Positions 1 to 7,660 of a stretch of 64,000 nucleotides of DNA are shown here, piece after piece (the stretch's first letter is position 1; each line of letters opens with the position of its first letter). The notes beneath the pieces are model-generated. The model ran no database searches, had not been told where the DNA came from, and saw only the letters and a program-made list of their open reading frames with translations. Source of the stretch: Bacillus sp. ISL-41 (lineage in GTDB: Bacteria; Bacillota; Bacilli; Bacillales; Cytobacillaceae); assembly GCF_018613235.1 (NCBI RefSeq), contig NZ_JAGGQP010000027.1, positions 1-64,000 on the forward strand, in the 5' to 3' direction. Both the position numbers and the translations under genes were made by a program.

Positions 1-52
1 TGTTTAGTTTTCAAAGAGCAAGTTGTTCAGTTCGTCGCCCAGAAGCGACTTT
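1..52 (-). other. 5' leader of an rRNA operon running out of the window
   Basis: Read on the minus strand, the first 25 bases contain TGCTCTTTGAAAACTAAACA, the boxA-like leader element that precedes 16S rRNA in Bacillus rrn operons. No mature rRNA lies inside the window, so 16S should start left of base 1. The consensus promoter just upstream supports this. The operon identity is inferred from leader plus promoter. Confidence 0.8.
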
Positions 53-55
53 ATT

Positions 56-84
56 AATATAACACGTTGATTTGTTATTGTCAA
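56..84 (-). promoter_or_regulatory. Consensus sigma-A promoter of the rRNA operon
   Basis: The minus strand shows TTGACA (84-79), a 17-base spacer and TATATT (61-56). It directs transcription left into the rrn leader. The near-perfect hexamers are as expected for an rrn P2-type promoter. I saw no convincing second promoter further upstream. Confidence 0.85.
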
Positions 85-263
85 CATCGTTTTTTGTTTT
101 TCTTTTTCGTAAAAACCGATGTTTGATTTTCAATTCAACGTTGTTTTCCTGAAGCGAGATTAAATATACCATGGATAAAATATGTTTGCAATATAATTTT
201 AAAAGAATTTTTCACAAGAAGAGAATTCTTTTCAGGTTTTCCGAGTTTCTTCTTATTAAAGTG

Positions 264-340
264 TTTTATAATAATTTCTTACAAAGTCCTCATATAATTT
301 AAAGGTTTTTATAATAATTTCTTATAAGTCCTCATATAAT
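264..340 (+). repeat. Tandem ~35-bp direct repeat, each copy ending in TATAAT
   Basis: Bases 264-298 and 307-340 are the same segment (about 33 of 35 bases identical, one base shorter in copy 2). Each ends in a perfect TATAAT (293-298 and 335-340). Neither has a recognisable -35 at 16-18 bases. It lies directly upstream of the 58-aa gene at 376, so a duplicated promoter or regulator site is likely; which is inference. Confidence 0.6.
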
Positions 341-375
341 GCTTTGGAAAAACTATTTTACAGAGGTGATCCTAC

Positions 376-552
376 TTGCTGCAATCAATCGCACTATATC
401 TATCATTATCTATGGCAATTCTTTTATTTAGCATTGCCTATATTGAAGCCATTAAAATTGCAAACACTGAAGGAAAGGTTCACGGTGGAACTCTTATTTT
501 AAGCTCTGTCTGTGCATTATTATTTTCAAGGTTCACTTACCTATTCATTTAA
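376..552 (+). CDS. Small hydrophobic membrane protein (58 aa), unknown
   Basis: This ORF is too short for routine gene callers. It starts at TTG 376, six bases after a strong GAGGTGA ribosome site (364-370 region), and ends at TAA 550-552, right before an intrinsic terminator. The product starts MLQSIALYLSLSMAILLFS and has two hydrophobic stretches (about residues 3-24 and 41-57) joined by a short polar loop with KIANTEGK. A later in-frame ATG (codon 13) lacks a ribosome site. It is probably a two-span membrane protein. I do not recognise the family. It has its own upstream repeat and its own terminator, so it looks monocistronic. Confidence 0.65.
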   Translation: MLQSIALYLSLSMAILLFSIAYIEAIKIANTEGKVHGGTLILSSVCALLFSRFTYLFI

Positions 553-560
553 AAACATTT

Positions 561-594
561 AAAAAAATCCCCTCTTAATGAAGGGGATTTTTTT
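561..594. terminator. Bidirectional intrinsic terminator
   Basis: The A-tract, stem ATCCCCT/AGGGGAT and T-tract work in both directions. It ends the 58-aa gene on the plus strand and the converging acetyltransferase transcript on the minus strand. Confidence 0.85.
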
Positions 595-625
595 GTCTAC
601 CCCTTAAGGTCTCGCATCTATACTC

Positions 626-1171
626 TTACAGTTTTTCTCTAGCAGCCTGGCGCAGCAGTTTTAAATCTCTCCACATATATGCTACTTCGATAAATTCTCT
701 GCCTGCAATTTTCACAACTTCTTCCCCAGCTTTTTGCGGCTGAAGGCTTTCATAAAATTTCCGGCTTTCATTATCTGCTAACACCCACACGAGGATGGAT
801 TCGTAATTTTGATTCAGCAAATCATCCACACCGGCTTGCAGCAGCCTCAGGCCCAGTTTTCCTCTTTGATACTCTTTAAGGATATAGATCGCGTACAATT
901 CTCCGTCGGCTTTAAAATTCCCTGATCTTTCTTTTCCAAAGGATGCAAAGCCTACTATTTCCCCTTCTGGATTAACAGCGACAAAAACCGGAGAGATATT
1001 AGCACTTTCTGATAAGCTTTTTTCCCATAAAGGTTTCCGGTCCTCCACCTTTAAAGTATCCAAGTAATCCTGGCTTATAATCCCCTGATAAGTTTCTTGC
1101 CAGCTTCTGACGTGAACCCTGGCAATTCCGCTTGCATCATCTTTTGTAGCCTTTCTAATCTGCACATACAT
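626..1171 (-). CDS. GNAT-family N-acetyltransferase (181 aa)
   Basis: This is a probable acetyl-CoA-dependent N-acetyltransferase of unknown substrate. The N-terminal segment (IRKATKDDASGIARVHVRSW) and the acetyl-CoA loop region (IYILKEYQRGKLGLRLL, about residues 94-110) are typical of small stand-alone GNAT enzymes. A conserved-type ADNESRKFYES segment follows at about 130-140. The ATG lies three bases after the stop of the DMT transporter gene, so the two are almost certainly co-transcribed. An exporter next to an acetyltransferase suggests modification and export of a small amine or toxin. The family call is firm; the substrate is unknown. Confidence 0.85.
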   Translation of the reverse strand: MYVQIRKATKDDASGIARVHVRSWQETYQGIISQDYLDTLKVEDRKPLWEKSLSESANISPVFVAVNPEGEIVGFASFGKERSGNFKADGELYAIYILKEYQRGKLGLRLLQAGVDDLLNQNYESILVWVLADNESRKFYESLQPQKAGEEVVKIAGREFIEVAYMWRDLKLLRQAAREKL

Positions 1172-1174
1172 CCC

Positions 1175-2089
1175 CTACCCCGATATTGATTTGATTTCGG
1201 CTTGATTTTTCAGCTTCATCTTTCTTTCATCTACTAAAAACAATGTTATGCCTGCAATAACAACTAGTCCTCCGATAATCTGAGTCCAAATGACTTTTTC
1301 ACCGAGCAGATAGAAGGCAAGTACGGTTGCGCCAACTGGTTCGAAAAGTATCGCCATCGAAATAACTGAGGCGCTGATCCATTTTATTGACCAGTTGAAC
1401 AGTGTATGGCCAAGCAGAGTTGGAATCAGAGCTAGAAGGATAAAGTAAACCCAATCACTCGTAGGATATGGATAGAACGAGTCACCAACAGCTACTACAT
1501 AGAAGAACAATGTAATTGAACTGATGCTATAGACGATAAAGGTATAGGTTATTAAAGACATCCTTTTCCTGACTGTTTGGCCAAATAAAAGGTATACGGT
1601 TACTAATGCACAAGCTACAATCGCCAAAAAATCTCCAAACAGAGCGCTTCCACTGATTTTAAAATCACCCCAGCTGATGATGACACTGCCGCCAATCGCA
1701 ATTACACCACTTAAAATCGCTTTAGCTGAAACACGCTCTTTAAAGAACAGATAAGCACCCACAAATGCAAATAGAGGCTGAAGAGTGACCAGCACGGTTG
1801 AGCTCGCTACCGAGGTATAGTTTAGTGATTCAAACCAGAGGATAAAATGGAAGGCCAGAAATATCCCGGCTATTCCGGTGAATACCCAATCCCGTTTCGT
1901 AATAAGACGAAGTTCCGAAACATACTTTATAAGAAACACCGGCAGCATTAATAGTACAGAAAAGAATAATCGATAAAAGGCTATGACTCCAGACGGCGCG
2001 GATGAGACCTTTACCAGGATCGCAGAAGTTGAGACTGCCACGACACCGATTGCTACCGCCATATACGGATTTACTTTAGGTGATTGCAT
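1175..2089 (-). CDS. EamA/DMT-family drug-metabolite exporter (304 aa)
   Basis: This is an integral membrane protein with about ten hydrophobic helices arranged as two EamA repeats (about residues 8-140 and 150-285). The repeat signatures are visible: ATVLVTLQPLFAFVGAYLF near the end of repeat 1 and MAILFEPVGATVLAFYLLGE near the end of repeat 2. Length is normal for the family. DMT proteins export amino acids, purines or other metabolites; specificity cannot be read from sequence. It is the first gene of a two-gene minus-strand unit with the GNAT enzyme and is divergent from the MgtC-like gene at 2246. Confidence 0.88.
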   Translation of the reverse strand: MQSPKVNPYMAVAIGVVAVSTSAILVKVSSAPSGVIAFYRLFFSVLLMLPVFLIKYVSELRLITKRDWVFTGIAGIFLAFHFILWFESLNYTSVASSTVLVTLQPLFAFVGAYLFFKERVSAKAILSGVIAIGGSVIISWGDFKISGSALFGDFLAIVACALVTVYLLFGQTVRKRMSLITYTFIVYSISSITLFFYVVAVGDSFYPYPTSDWVYFILLALIPTLLGHTLFNWSIKWISASVISMAILFEPVGATVLAFYLLGEKVIWTQIIGGLVVIAGITLFLVDERKMKLKNQAEIKSISG

Positions 2090-2245
2090 TTCTATTCTCC
2101 TTTAAGTTATACAATGTGAATTAAATGTATTTTACAATGAATTCGAGGTTTTATCTTGAATTATATTTTATTTTTTCTATAAAAAGTTTAGTCCGTGGTT
2201 TTTAGGGAAAGTAAATACATCTTATTTAGGGGCAGGAGAAACGAT

Positions 2246-2941
2246 ATGTTCTATTCAATTGATATGGAAATATTGCTAAAGTTGGGGATTTCCGCATTCT
2301 TGGGCCTGGTGATCGGGCTCGAACGGGAGATTAAAAGAAAACCGGTAGGACTTAAAACAAGCCTTGTTATATCAATCGTCAGCTGTCTTTTAACGATTGT
2401 ATCAAGTGAGTCGGCTTATATGTTCCCTGGGGATGAAGATGTGAATATCACGATGGACCCGCTCCGTTTGGCAGCGCAAATCGTCTCAGGGATAGGTTTC
2501 CTAGGTGCCGGAGTTATTTTACGAAGAGGGAATGACACAATTTCTGGTCTGACCACGGCAGCGATGATTTGGGGTGCCGCTGGAATTGGCATCACGGTTG
2601 GCGCCGGGTTTTACTGGGAAGCCATTGCTGGTGTTGCTCTACTCATTGTGAGTGTGGAATTCATACCGTTCCTGATGACTTTCATAGGTCCAAGACAATT
2701 AAGGGAAAAAGAGATCCGGCTGCAGTTTAATGTCAATAGTCGGGAAAGTATAGCCGATATTATTACCAGGATCAAAGAGGAAAAAATCGCCTTGAAAAAC
2801 GTCCGAATTAAGGATCTTGCAGAGGGAAACCAGCTGGTGCAATTGATTGTAACCGTGGACTTCCGCAGAAAGACGACGGATGTGTATGAAACGGTGTCGG
2901 AAATCGATGGGATCAACAGGGTTGAAATCGAAGGTTTGTAG
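2246..2941 (+). CDS. MgtC/SapB-family membrane protein (231 aa)
   Basis: The N-terminal half has four to five transmembrane helices with the family signature GLVIGLEREIKRKPVGLKTS (about residues 15-34), and GIGFLGAGVILRRG and GLTTAAMIWGAAGIGI further on. A soluble ACT-like domain follows (about 150-231). MgtC-type proteins are linked to growth at low Mg2+; the chromosomal Bacillus forms are poorly defined. I chose ATG 2246 because CAGGAGAA sits five bases upstream. The longer GTG start at 2195 would add 17 polar residues and lacks a ribosome site. The gene is monocistronic and ends in a terminator. Confidence 0.85.
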   Translation: MFYSIDMEILLKLGISAFLGLVIGLEREIKRKPVGLKTSLVISIVSCLLTIVSSESAYMFPGDEDVNITMDPLRLAAQIVSGIGFLGAGVILRRGNDTISGLTTAAMIWGAAGIGITVGAGFYWEAIAGVALLIVSVEFIPFLMTFIGPRQLREKEIRLQFNVNSRESIADIITRIKEEKIALKNVRIKDLAEGNQLVQLIVTVDFRRKTTDVYETVSEIDGINRVEIEGL

Positions 2942-2942
2942 G

Positions 2943-2967
2943 AAAAGCCGCTTATTGCGGCTTTTTT
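2943..2967 (+). terminator. Intrinsic terminator after the MgtC-like gene
   Basis: Stem AAAAGCCGC/GCGGCTTTT with a TTATT loop and T6 tail, starting two bases after the stop codon. Confidence 0.9.
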
Positions 2968-2988
2968 GCGTGCACGTGAAATTTTGTC

Positions 2989-3017
2989 TTGCATGTCCGG
3001 CGAGATGGTTATATAAT
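2989..3017 (+). promoter_or_regulatory. Sigma-A promoter of tRNA-Ala
   Basis: TTGCAT (2989-2994), 17-base spacer, TATAAT (3012-3017), 27 bases before the tRNA 5' end. Confidence 0.75.
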
Positions 3018-3044
3018 CTTTCTTGTACCTTATCTATTAGATAC

Positions 3045-3117
3045 GGGGGATTAGCTCAGCTGGGAGAGCGCAACGCTGGCAGCGTTGAGGTCAGGGGTTC
3101 GAGCCCCCTATTCTCCA
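3045..3117 (+). tRNA. tRNA-Ala (anticodon GGC)
   Basis: A full cloverleaf can be drawn. The acceptor stem GGGGGAT pairs with ATTCTCC, followed by discriminator A3117. The D arm is GCTC..GAGC. The anticodon stem CAACG/CGTTG closes loop CTGGCAG with anticodon GGC. The T arm has AGGGG-TTCGAGC-CCCCT. CCA is not encoded. It stands alone between its own promoter and terminator rather than in an rRNA or tRNA cluster. Confidence 0.96.
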
Positions 3118-3123
3118 CTTCCT

Positions 3124-3161
3124 AAAAAAGCCGTCAAACCAATTGGTTTGACGGCTTTTTT
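3124..3161 (+). terminator. Loop-free palindromic terminator after tRNA-Ala
   Basis: AAAAAAGCCGTCAAACC joins its complement at a central CAATTG, then a T-tract. The stem is a perfect palindrome. The same CCAATTGG tip recurs at 10653-10695 and 13384-13420. Confidence 0.9.
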
Positions 3162-3371
3162 CATTATTGATTATCTTCCTTCATTAAACGAAATACTCTC
3201 CATATCCTTTATCTCTTTAGCTTACCCAGGAAATACGCATTTTTTATAATAAAGTAAGGGAAAATATCATTGAGTGCTTCAGTAAACTTTGTAAGACGGT
3301 CTAAACCCTTCCTGATCAGACAATTTTGTTCAAGAATTTAATATTCAATTAGTAATTGAGGTGTCAAATAC

Positions 3372-4139
3372 ATGCCCATGCTGAATATGAAAAGTACCAG
3401 TCTGTTTTATACTGTAAAAGGAAGTGGAACTCCGATTGTTTTTATACATCCTCCTGTATTGACTTCAGTGAACTTCCAATATCAATTAGAAAAACTCTCA
3501 AAAAATTTTCAGATTATTACCTTCGATATTAGAGGACACGGAAAAAGCCCATACTCCACAGAACCCATAACCTATCCACTGATTATCAAGGATATCATTT
3601 CAATATTGGACCATCTTAATATAACCAAAGCGTTTATATGCGGATATTCGACGGGCGGTTCTATTGTTTTGGAATTCATGCTGACGTTTCCTGAGAGAGC
3701 TTTGGGGGGAATTTCGGTTGGGGCAATGCCCGATGTGAATGACGATTACTTGAGAAAGAAGATCTCTTTAGGAATCAAGCTTTCAAGCAAAGGAGCCATA
3801 AACTTATTAGCCTGGTCCATCTCCTGGAGTAATTCAAATAATATAAAGCTGTTTAAAAATATGTTTTCAGAAGCTAAAAAAGGAGATTACCGCAACATTG
3901 AGCAGTATTACCGCTATAGTCTAAAATACAATTGTGTCAATCAGCTGCATGAAATTACTCTGCCTATCCTACTGGTTTATGGCAAGAAGGATAAGCCCTT
4001 TCACTCTTATGCAAAGCAATTGCATGAAAAATTGCCCCAAAACGAATTGCATTTTATCGAGAATGTCGACCACCGTGTCCCTACTAAGGGTGCGAAAGAA
4101 CTTAACCAGCTAATTTCTCAATTTATAAATACAAAATGA
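3372..4139 (+). CDS. Alpha/beta-hydrolase fold protein (255 aa)
   Basis: This is a probable serine hydrolase or esterase of unknown substrate. The core shows FIHPPVL (oxyanion region), FDIRGHGKSP (about residues 51-60), the nucleophile elbow GYSTGGS with Ser93, an acidic residue in GKKDKPFH and the catalytic-type His in ENVDHRVP near the C-terminus. Length is typical. There is no signal peptide, so it is cytoplasmic. A GAGGTG ribosome site precedes ATG 3372. It lies alone, followed by a hairpin. Close relatives include proline iminopeptidase-like and lactonase-like proteins, so the reaction is open. Confidence 0.85.
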   Translation: MPMLNMKSTSLFYTVKGSGTPIVFIHPPVLTSVNFQYQLEKLSKNFQIITFDIRGHGKSPYSTEPITYPLIIKDIISILDHLNITKAFICGYSTGGSIVLEFMLTFPERALGGISVGAMPDVNDDYLRKKISLGIKLSSKGAINLLAWSISWSNSNNIKLFKNMFSEAKKGDYRNIEQYYRYSLKYNCVNQLHEITLPILLVYGKKDKPFHSYAKQLHEKLPQNELHFIENVDHRVPTKGAKELNQLISQFINTK

Positions 4140-4163
4140 CAGGTATCTATAGGTACCTGTCAC
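4138..4163. terminator. Hairpin after the hydrolase gene
   Basis: Perfect arms TGACAGGTA/TACCTGTCA overlap the stop codon. No U-run follows, so termination efficiency is doubtful. It may also act on the converging deacetylase transcript. Confidence 0.5.
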
Positions 4164-4188
4164 CGTTCTTGTAAAAAGCAACTTTAAG

Positions 4189-4890
4189 TCAATCTCTATT
4201 CTGAAGTTCATTTACCGTGATGAATGAATATCCTTCTGCACTCAATGCCTTCAAGATTCCCTCCAGTGTTTGAAGCTCTTCGCCTGTCTTATCATACATA
4301 GGATGCAATAAAATGATGGATCCCGGTTTTACATTGTTCTTGATGTAATTTATTTTCTCGGATGACTTGGTGAAATAGGAATCGGGCTCAAGATTCCAGG
4401 TGATTGTATCAATATTTTGCTGATCCAGGTAATAAGGAAGAGCGAGCAGTTTTTTCCCATTAGGCGGCCGGAAGTCAATTTCACCGGTAAAGCCGGCCTT
4501 TACTATCAGCGTATTAGTTTTCTGGATTTCCTCTTTGATAAAGGAAGGGGATTTCAACACCATTCTATTATGGGAGTATGTGTGATTCCCAATTTGATGG
4601 CCTGCCCTGGCGATGAATTGTGCCGCTTCTGGATTTTTTTCGATTTCATTGCCAATCAGGAAGAATGTTGCCTTGGCATCGTACTTCTCTAATATTGGCA
4701 AAATGTCTTCCACTTGTTGTGTAGGGCCATCATCAAAGGTTATAGCCACTATTTTTTCGTCGGTATTTACTTGGGCTGTCAGTCCGCCGAACAATTGAAA
4801 AGTCCTGGAATTCATCAATTTATAAGTTCCTAGTAAAAGGAGGATTATTACTATAGTTAAAGTTCCAAAATAGATGATTCTTTTCTTCAT
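4189..4890 (-). CDS. Membrane-anchored polysaccharide deacetylase (NodB-like, 233 aa)
   Basis: It removes acetyl groups from a wall or extracellular glycan. Residues 5-24 form one membrane anchor; the NodB domain follows. The metal and catalytic residues are in place: TFDDGP with Asp53/Asp54, His103 and His107 in GNHTYSH, then FRPPNG and ILLHPM (the C-terminal His motif). Substrate could be peptidoglycan GlcNAc/MurNAc or another polymer. The next gene on the same strand (MarR) ends 38 bases upstream of its start, so co-expression is possible. Confidence 0.88.
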   Translation of the reverse strand: MKKRIIYFGTLTIVIILLLLGTYKLMNSRTFQLFGGLTAQVNTDEKIVAITFDDGPTQQVEDILPILEKYDAKATFFLIGNEIEKNPEAAQFIARAGHQIGNHTYSHNRMVLKSPSFIKEEIQKTNTLIVKAGFTGEIDFRPPNGKKLLALPYYLDQQNIDTITWNLEPDSYFTKSSEKINYIKNNVKPGSIILLHPMYDKTGEELQTLEGILKALSAEGYSFITVNELQNRD

Positions 4891-4927
4891 AAGTTACCTC
4901 TTATTTCTCCCGTCATTTATCTGTGTA

Positions 4928-5311
4928 TTAAAACTTCTCCTTGAACAATCCAATCCGCTTTATTTCCTCAAGGTGAATCGCAGACAGGCCCTCGAGAATC
5001 TCCATTCCTTTATCCGTTACATCTATCAATACGCTTCTCCCGTCTTCCGGGTTTTTCCTGCGTGAGACCAGTTCTGACTTTTCGCAGCGGTCAATCAGTC
5101 CGACGCATGAATGATGGGTGATTTGCAATCGTTCTGCCAGCTCGCTCGGTGTAGCATAATCCCTTTCCGGGTACCCTTTGATGGCTAGCATCAATTGGTG
5201 CTGCTGAGCTGTGATGCCCATATTTTCAGCTGCTGTTTCACTGAACTTCTGGAACTTCCTCAATTGGTACCGAAACTCCGCGAGGTACTCATATACGTCT
5301 TTACTAAGCAA
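4928..5311 (-). CDS. MarR-family transcriptional regulator (127 aa)
   Basis: This is a winged-helix repressor. The middle contains the recognition region (TPSELAERLQITHHSCVGLIDR) and wing (SRRKNPEDGRSVLIDVTDKG). I place the start at TTG 5311, five bases after AAGGTGG; GTG 5320, three codons earlier, is less well placed. The intergenic region to the divergent 35-aa ORF carries a perfect 19-bp palindrome and a second degenerate copy, the obvious binding sites. Autoregulation plus control of the peptide gene is inferred from this layout. The inducer is unknown. Confidence 0.88.
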   Translation of the reverse strand: MLSKDVYEYLAEFRYQLRKFQKFSETAAENMGITAQQHQLMLAIKGYPERDYATPSELAERLQITHHSCVGLIDRCEKSELVSRRKNPEDGRSVLIDVTDKGMEILEGLSAIHLEEIKRIGLFKEKF

Positions 5312-5332
5312 AAATTCCACCTTACTTTCTTA

Positions 5333-5390
5333 TTGATAATTATATCTTAACACGATATAATTAAAATACAAAATATCGTAATACGATATT
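5333..5390 (+). promoter_or_regulatory. Promoter with two 9-1-9 operator palindromes
   Basis: The plus-strand promoter is TTGATA (5333-5338), 17 bases, TATAAT (5356-5361). A degenerate palindrome (5341-5359) fills the spacer and part of the -10. A perfect one, AATATCGTAATACGATATT, lies at 5372-5390 just past the start point. Centres are 31 bp apart, about three helical turns. This arrangement fits tight repression by the adjacent MarR protein. Confidence 0.75.
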
Positions 5391-5416
5391 TACATCTAAA
5401 TAAAGGGGTGCTTTTT

Positions 5417-5524
5417 ATGGATCTTTTACATTATCTTTCTCCAAACTCAATTTCGGGCGTCATTTTTTTCATTGTTGGAAGTTTGTTTACTATTTATTTG
5501 CACTTAAAAGTTTATAAACTTTAA
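5417..5524 (+). CDS. 35-aa single-span membrane peptide, unknown
   Basis: A short ORF below normal length cut-offs. ATG 5417 follows AGGGGTG and a strong promoter. The peptide begins MDLLHYLSPNSISGVIFF, has one hydrophobic helix (about residues 13-29) and ends LHLKVYKL with positive charge at the C-terminus. It overlaps the 3' end of the converging ATPase gene by a few bases. The real support is the dedicated promoter with two MarR-type operators. It could be a small regulatory or stress membrane peptide; I know no named family. Confidence 0.6.
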   Translation: MDLLHYLSPNSISGVIFFIVGSLFTIYLHLKVYKL

Positions 5525-6201
5525 TACGGGATTAAATCTATATATAAGAATCTATCTTTTTTAGTGAAATAGTCCTTTGTCACTTTTTCCTCGCCTAATC
5601 TATATTTGATGGGGAATGTAAAGTTAGGTCCATCGAACACAAATGAATGGAATTCTCCATTCTCTCCGCAAATATCATGGTCTTTCGGATATTCCATGAT
5701 AAATTTTCTATCATATACTTTTCCTGCATAGGACGGCTCCAGACTTTCTAAATCAACACATGTTAAAACCGTTTTGAATCCAAGATCAACAAACTCACGA
5801 CTTACTTCCTCAACAGGTAAACCCCAGAGAGGGAATATTGGGATTATTCCCGATGCTGATAACATTTTTTCTCGATATTCCCGAACATCCTGAAGATGTA
5901 TATCGCCAAAAGCGATATGGGTAACTCCGTCTTCTGTCATGCCGGCCATTGCTTTTCCCATAATGTCTTGATATTTTTCATCCGGACAGTCCTTTGGAAG
6001 CCAGACCTCTCTTAATGGAATTCCCAATGACTCAGATTGAAGCTTCAACAGCTCGTAGCGGACTCCATGAATCGATACGCGATCGAATCCTTCCGTCAGC
6101 GTCACGAGCAATGAATCAACCTCAAAATCAGGATTGTTTTGTATTTTGTATAATGCTAGCGTAGAGTCTTTTCCGCCACTGAATGAGACTGCTATTTTCA
6201 T
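5521..6201 (-). CDS. PP-loop ATPase, Dph6/diphthine-ammonia ligase-like (226 aa)
   Basis: The N-terminus carries the PP-loop SGGKDSTLALYKI (residues 8-20), which binds ATP. ITHIAFGDIHLQDVREYREK in the middle and a C-terminal ENGEFHSFVFDGP segment are hallmarks of the Dph6-related family. In eukaryotes and archaea these enzymes amidate diphthine; bacteria lack diphthamide, so the bacterial members adenylate an unknown substrate. Length fits. The stop codon overlaps the end of the converging 35-aa ORF. Confidence 0.85.
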   Translation of the reverse strand: MKIAVSFSGGKDSTLALYKIQNNPDFEVDSLLVTLTEGFDRVSIHGVRYELLKLQSESLGIPLREVWLPKDCPDEKYQDIMGKAMAGMTEDGVTHIAFGDIHLQDVREYREKMLSASGIIPIFPLWGLPVEEVSREFVDLGFKTVLTCVDLESLEPSYAGKVYDRKFIMEYPKDHDICGENGEFHSFVFDGPNFTFPIKYRLGEEKVTKDYFTKKDRFLYIDLIPY

Positions 6202-6322
6202 ATTTGGCCCTCCTTCGCCAGGTTATGTCTATGCAACAATTACCGCTTCTAATAAAATCCCTTCAACTTATTATACCTGATAACGCACCTCACTGTGACT
6301 TCTCGTCAAAATGGATCATTTC

Positions 6323-6880
6323 TTACTCATATAATGAAGGATCCACTAACGCTGTATACGCTAAGTAAATCACCATACAGATGGCCATTGTGATGAATCC
6401 CCACCCGAGGATTATCTGATCAACTACCAAATAATTGTTGCATAGCTGATCGTTTGCTTGAATATATAACCAGCCCATACCCAGGAAAATCACTGTGAAA
6501 AATCCAATGGTAAAATTTTTCCGGTTCTTGCTGAGTTTTTTCCAGGAATCTCTCAGAGGCACTCCCGCCAATAATGGCAGACTGATAAACTTGAATAATT
6601 CCACACTATTTCCCGTCAAGGCTTCATCCATTGTGCGCGGCAGCATCCAATAACCCATGATGATGATAAAAAGAAGGGTTCCTGGAATGCCCTCTTGATT
6701 ATATTTTAAAAAGAAATGAGGAAAGCGCTGCTGAAAAAACTGTCCCATGAAAAATCCGGCGATCACCAGCATCGGCATCTGCATATGCATGTGAATGATC
6801 ATGACGGATTCCATTAAGTTTGCAACAGGAGGAAGCATTAAACCGATTAAAAGTGCGAGCCCAAACAGAAACTGATTCAT
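6323..6880 (-). CDS. Met/His-rich multi-span membrane protein of the haem-copper cluster (185 aa)
   Basis: It has about five hydrophobic helices. The striking feature is a Met/His-rich stretch, MESVMIIHMHMQMPM (about residues 23-37), at the edge of the second helix, which looks like a Cu(I) or haem site. It starts two bases after the SCO gene's stop, so the pair is one unit. The context of SCO, CuA subunit and catalytic subunit suggests a role in copper delivery or assembly. I do not recognise a named family. Confidence 0.7.
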   Translation of the reverse strand: MNQFLFGLALLIGLMLPPVANLMESVMIIHMHMQMPMLVIAGFFMGQFFQQRFPHFFLKYNQEGIPGTLLFIIIMGYWMLPRTMDEALTGNSVELFKFISLPLLAGVPLRDSWKKLSKNRKNFTIGFFTVIFLGMGWLYIQANDQLCNNYLVVDQIILGWGFITMAICMVIYLAYTALVDPSLYE

Positions 6881-6882
6881 CT

Positions 6883-7524
6883 TTATTTCCTCCTGTCTGC
6901 TTCTAGAGTCTCTTTCAACTTATCTGCAGCCTCATTTACCTTTGTAAAATCCATTACGTTCACTAGTTCTCCCTGCCGGTCCACTAAATAAAACGCTGAA
7001 TTATGAGCGAAGTTCCCATTTCCATCTGGGATCACAATGACGCCAAACTTCTCCAGCAATGTGTCTAACTGATCCTGGTCCGGGATCCTGGCCATTCTCC
7101 ATGTCTCCCCATCACTTCCGAATAAATTCTTATACTTATTCAAAGTAGCTGGGTCATCTTTGCCCGGGTCAAAGCTTATGCTTAAAAAGACAATCTCCTT
7201 GCCTATATATTCACTGGGAAGCAAGTCGTACACCTGCGACATATTTTCTTCTAATTTAATGCATATCGTAGTGCAGCCTGTATAAATAAAAGTGATAAAT
7301 ACATACTTACCTTCAAATTCAGATATAGAATAGGACCGCCCCTCACTATCCTCAAAGGTTACTTGTGGAAACTGGGGCTGTTCCTCAACCAGCTTTGTCA
7401 CTCTTGCTGTCTCTGCTGTATAAGCAGTGAATCCGTCTGTTCCTGTATAAAATAAAAGCAGTCCAAACACCAATACAACTATACAGGAAATGAGCGTTTG
7501 CCGATTTTTGATCAAATTGATCAC
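6883..7524 (-). CDS. SCO1/SenC-family copper chaperone (213 aa)
   Basis: This is a thioredoxin-fold protein anchored by one N-terminal helix (about residues 12-28). It carries the copper motif CTTIC (Cys84, Cys88) and the third ligand His174 in NFAHNSAFYLVD. SCO proteins load or reduce the CuA centre of subunit II. The gene lies downstream of the CuA-containing subunit genes, separated from them by a repeat element (7661-7776), and is followed closely by the Met/His-rich protein gene. Confidence 0.92.
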   Translation of the reverse strand: MINLIKNRQTLISCIVVLVFGLLLFYTGTDGFTAYTAETARVTKLVEEQPQFPQVTFEDSEGRSYSISEFEGKYVFITFIYTGCTTICIKLEENMSQVYDLLPSEYIGKEIVFLSISFDPGKDDPATLNKYKNLFGSDGETWRMARIPDQDQLDTLLEKFGVIVIPDGNGNFAHNSAFYLVDRQGELVNVMDFTKVNEAADKLKETLEADRRK

Positions 7525-7660
7525 ATCCCATTTTTTCAGTTGTGATTCTTTTAAGGATTAAGATTTCACATATCGTGCTGATTTGAAAGAGATAGCCCTG
7601 AATCAGGAGCTATCCCTTTGTTTACATTACAAGAAAGTTAAAAGGTTTTTGCAATAATGT

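Noticed and set aside
2880-3125. 81-codon plus-strand ORF covering tRNA-Ala
   Set aside because: It runs through the MgtC-like gene end, a terminator and the tRNA, and so cannot be a real gene.
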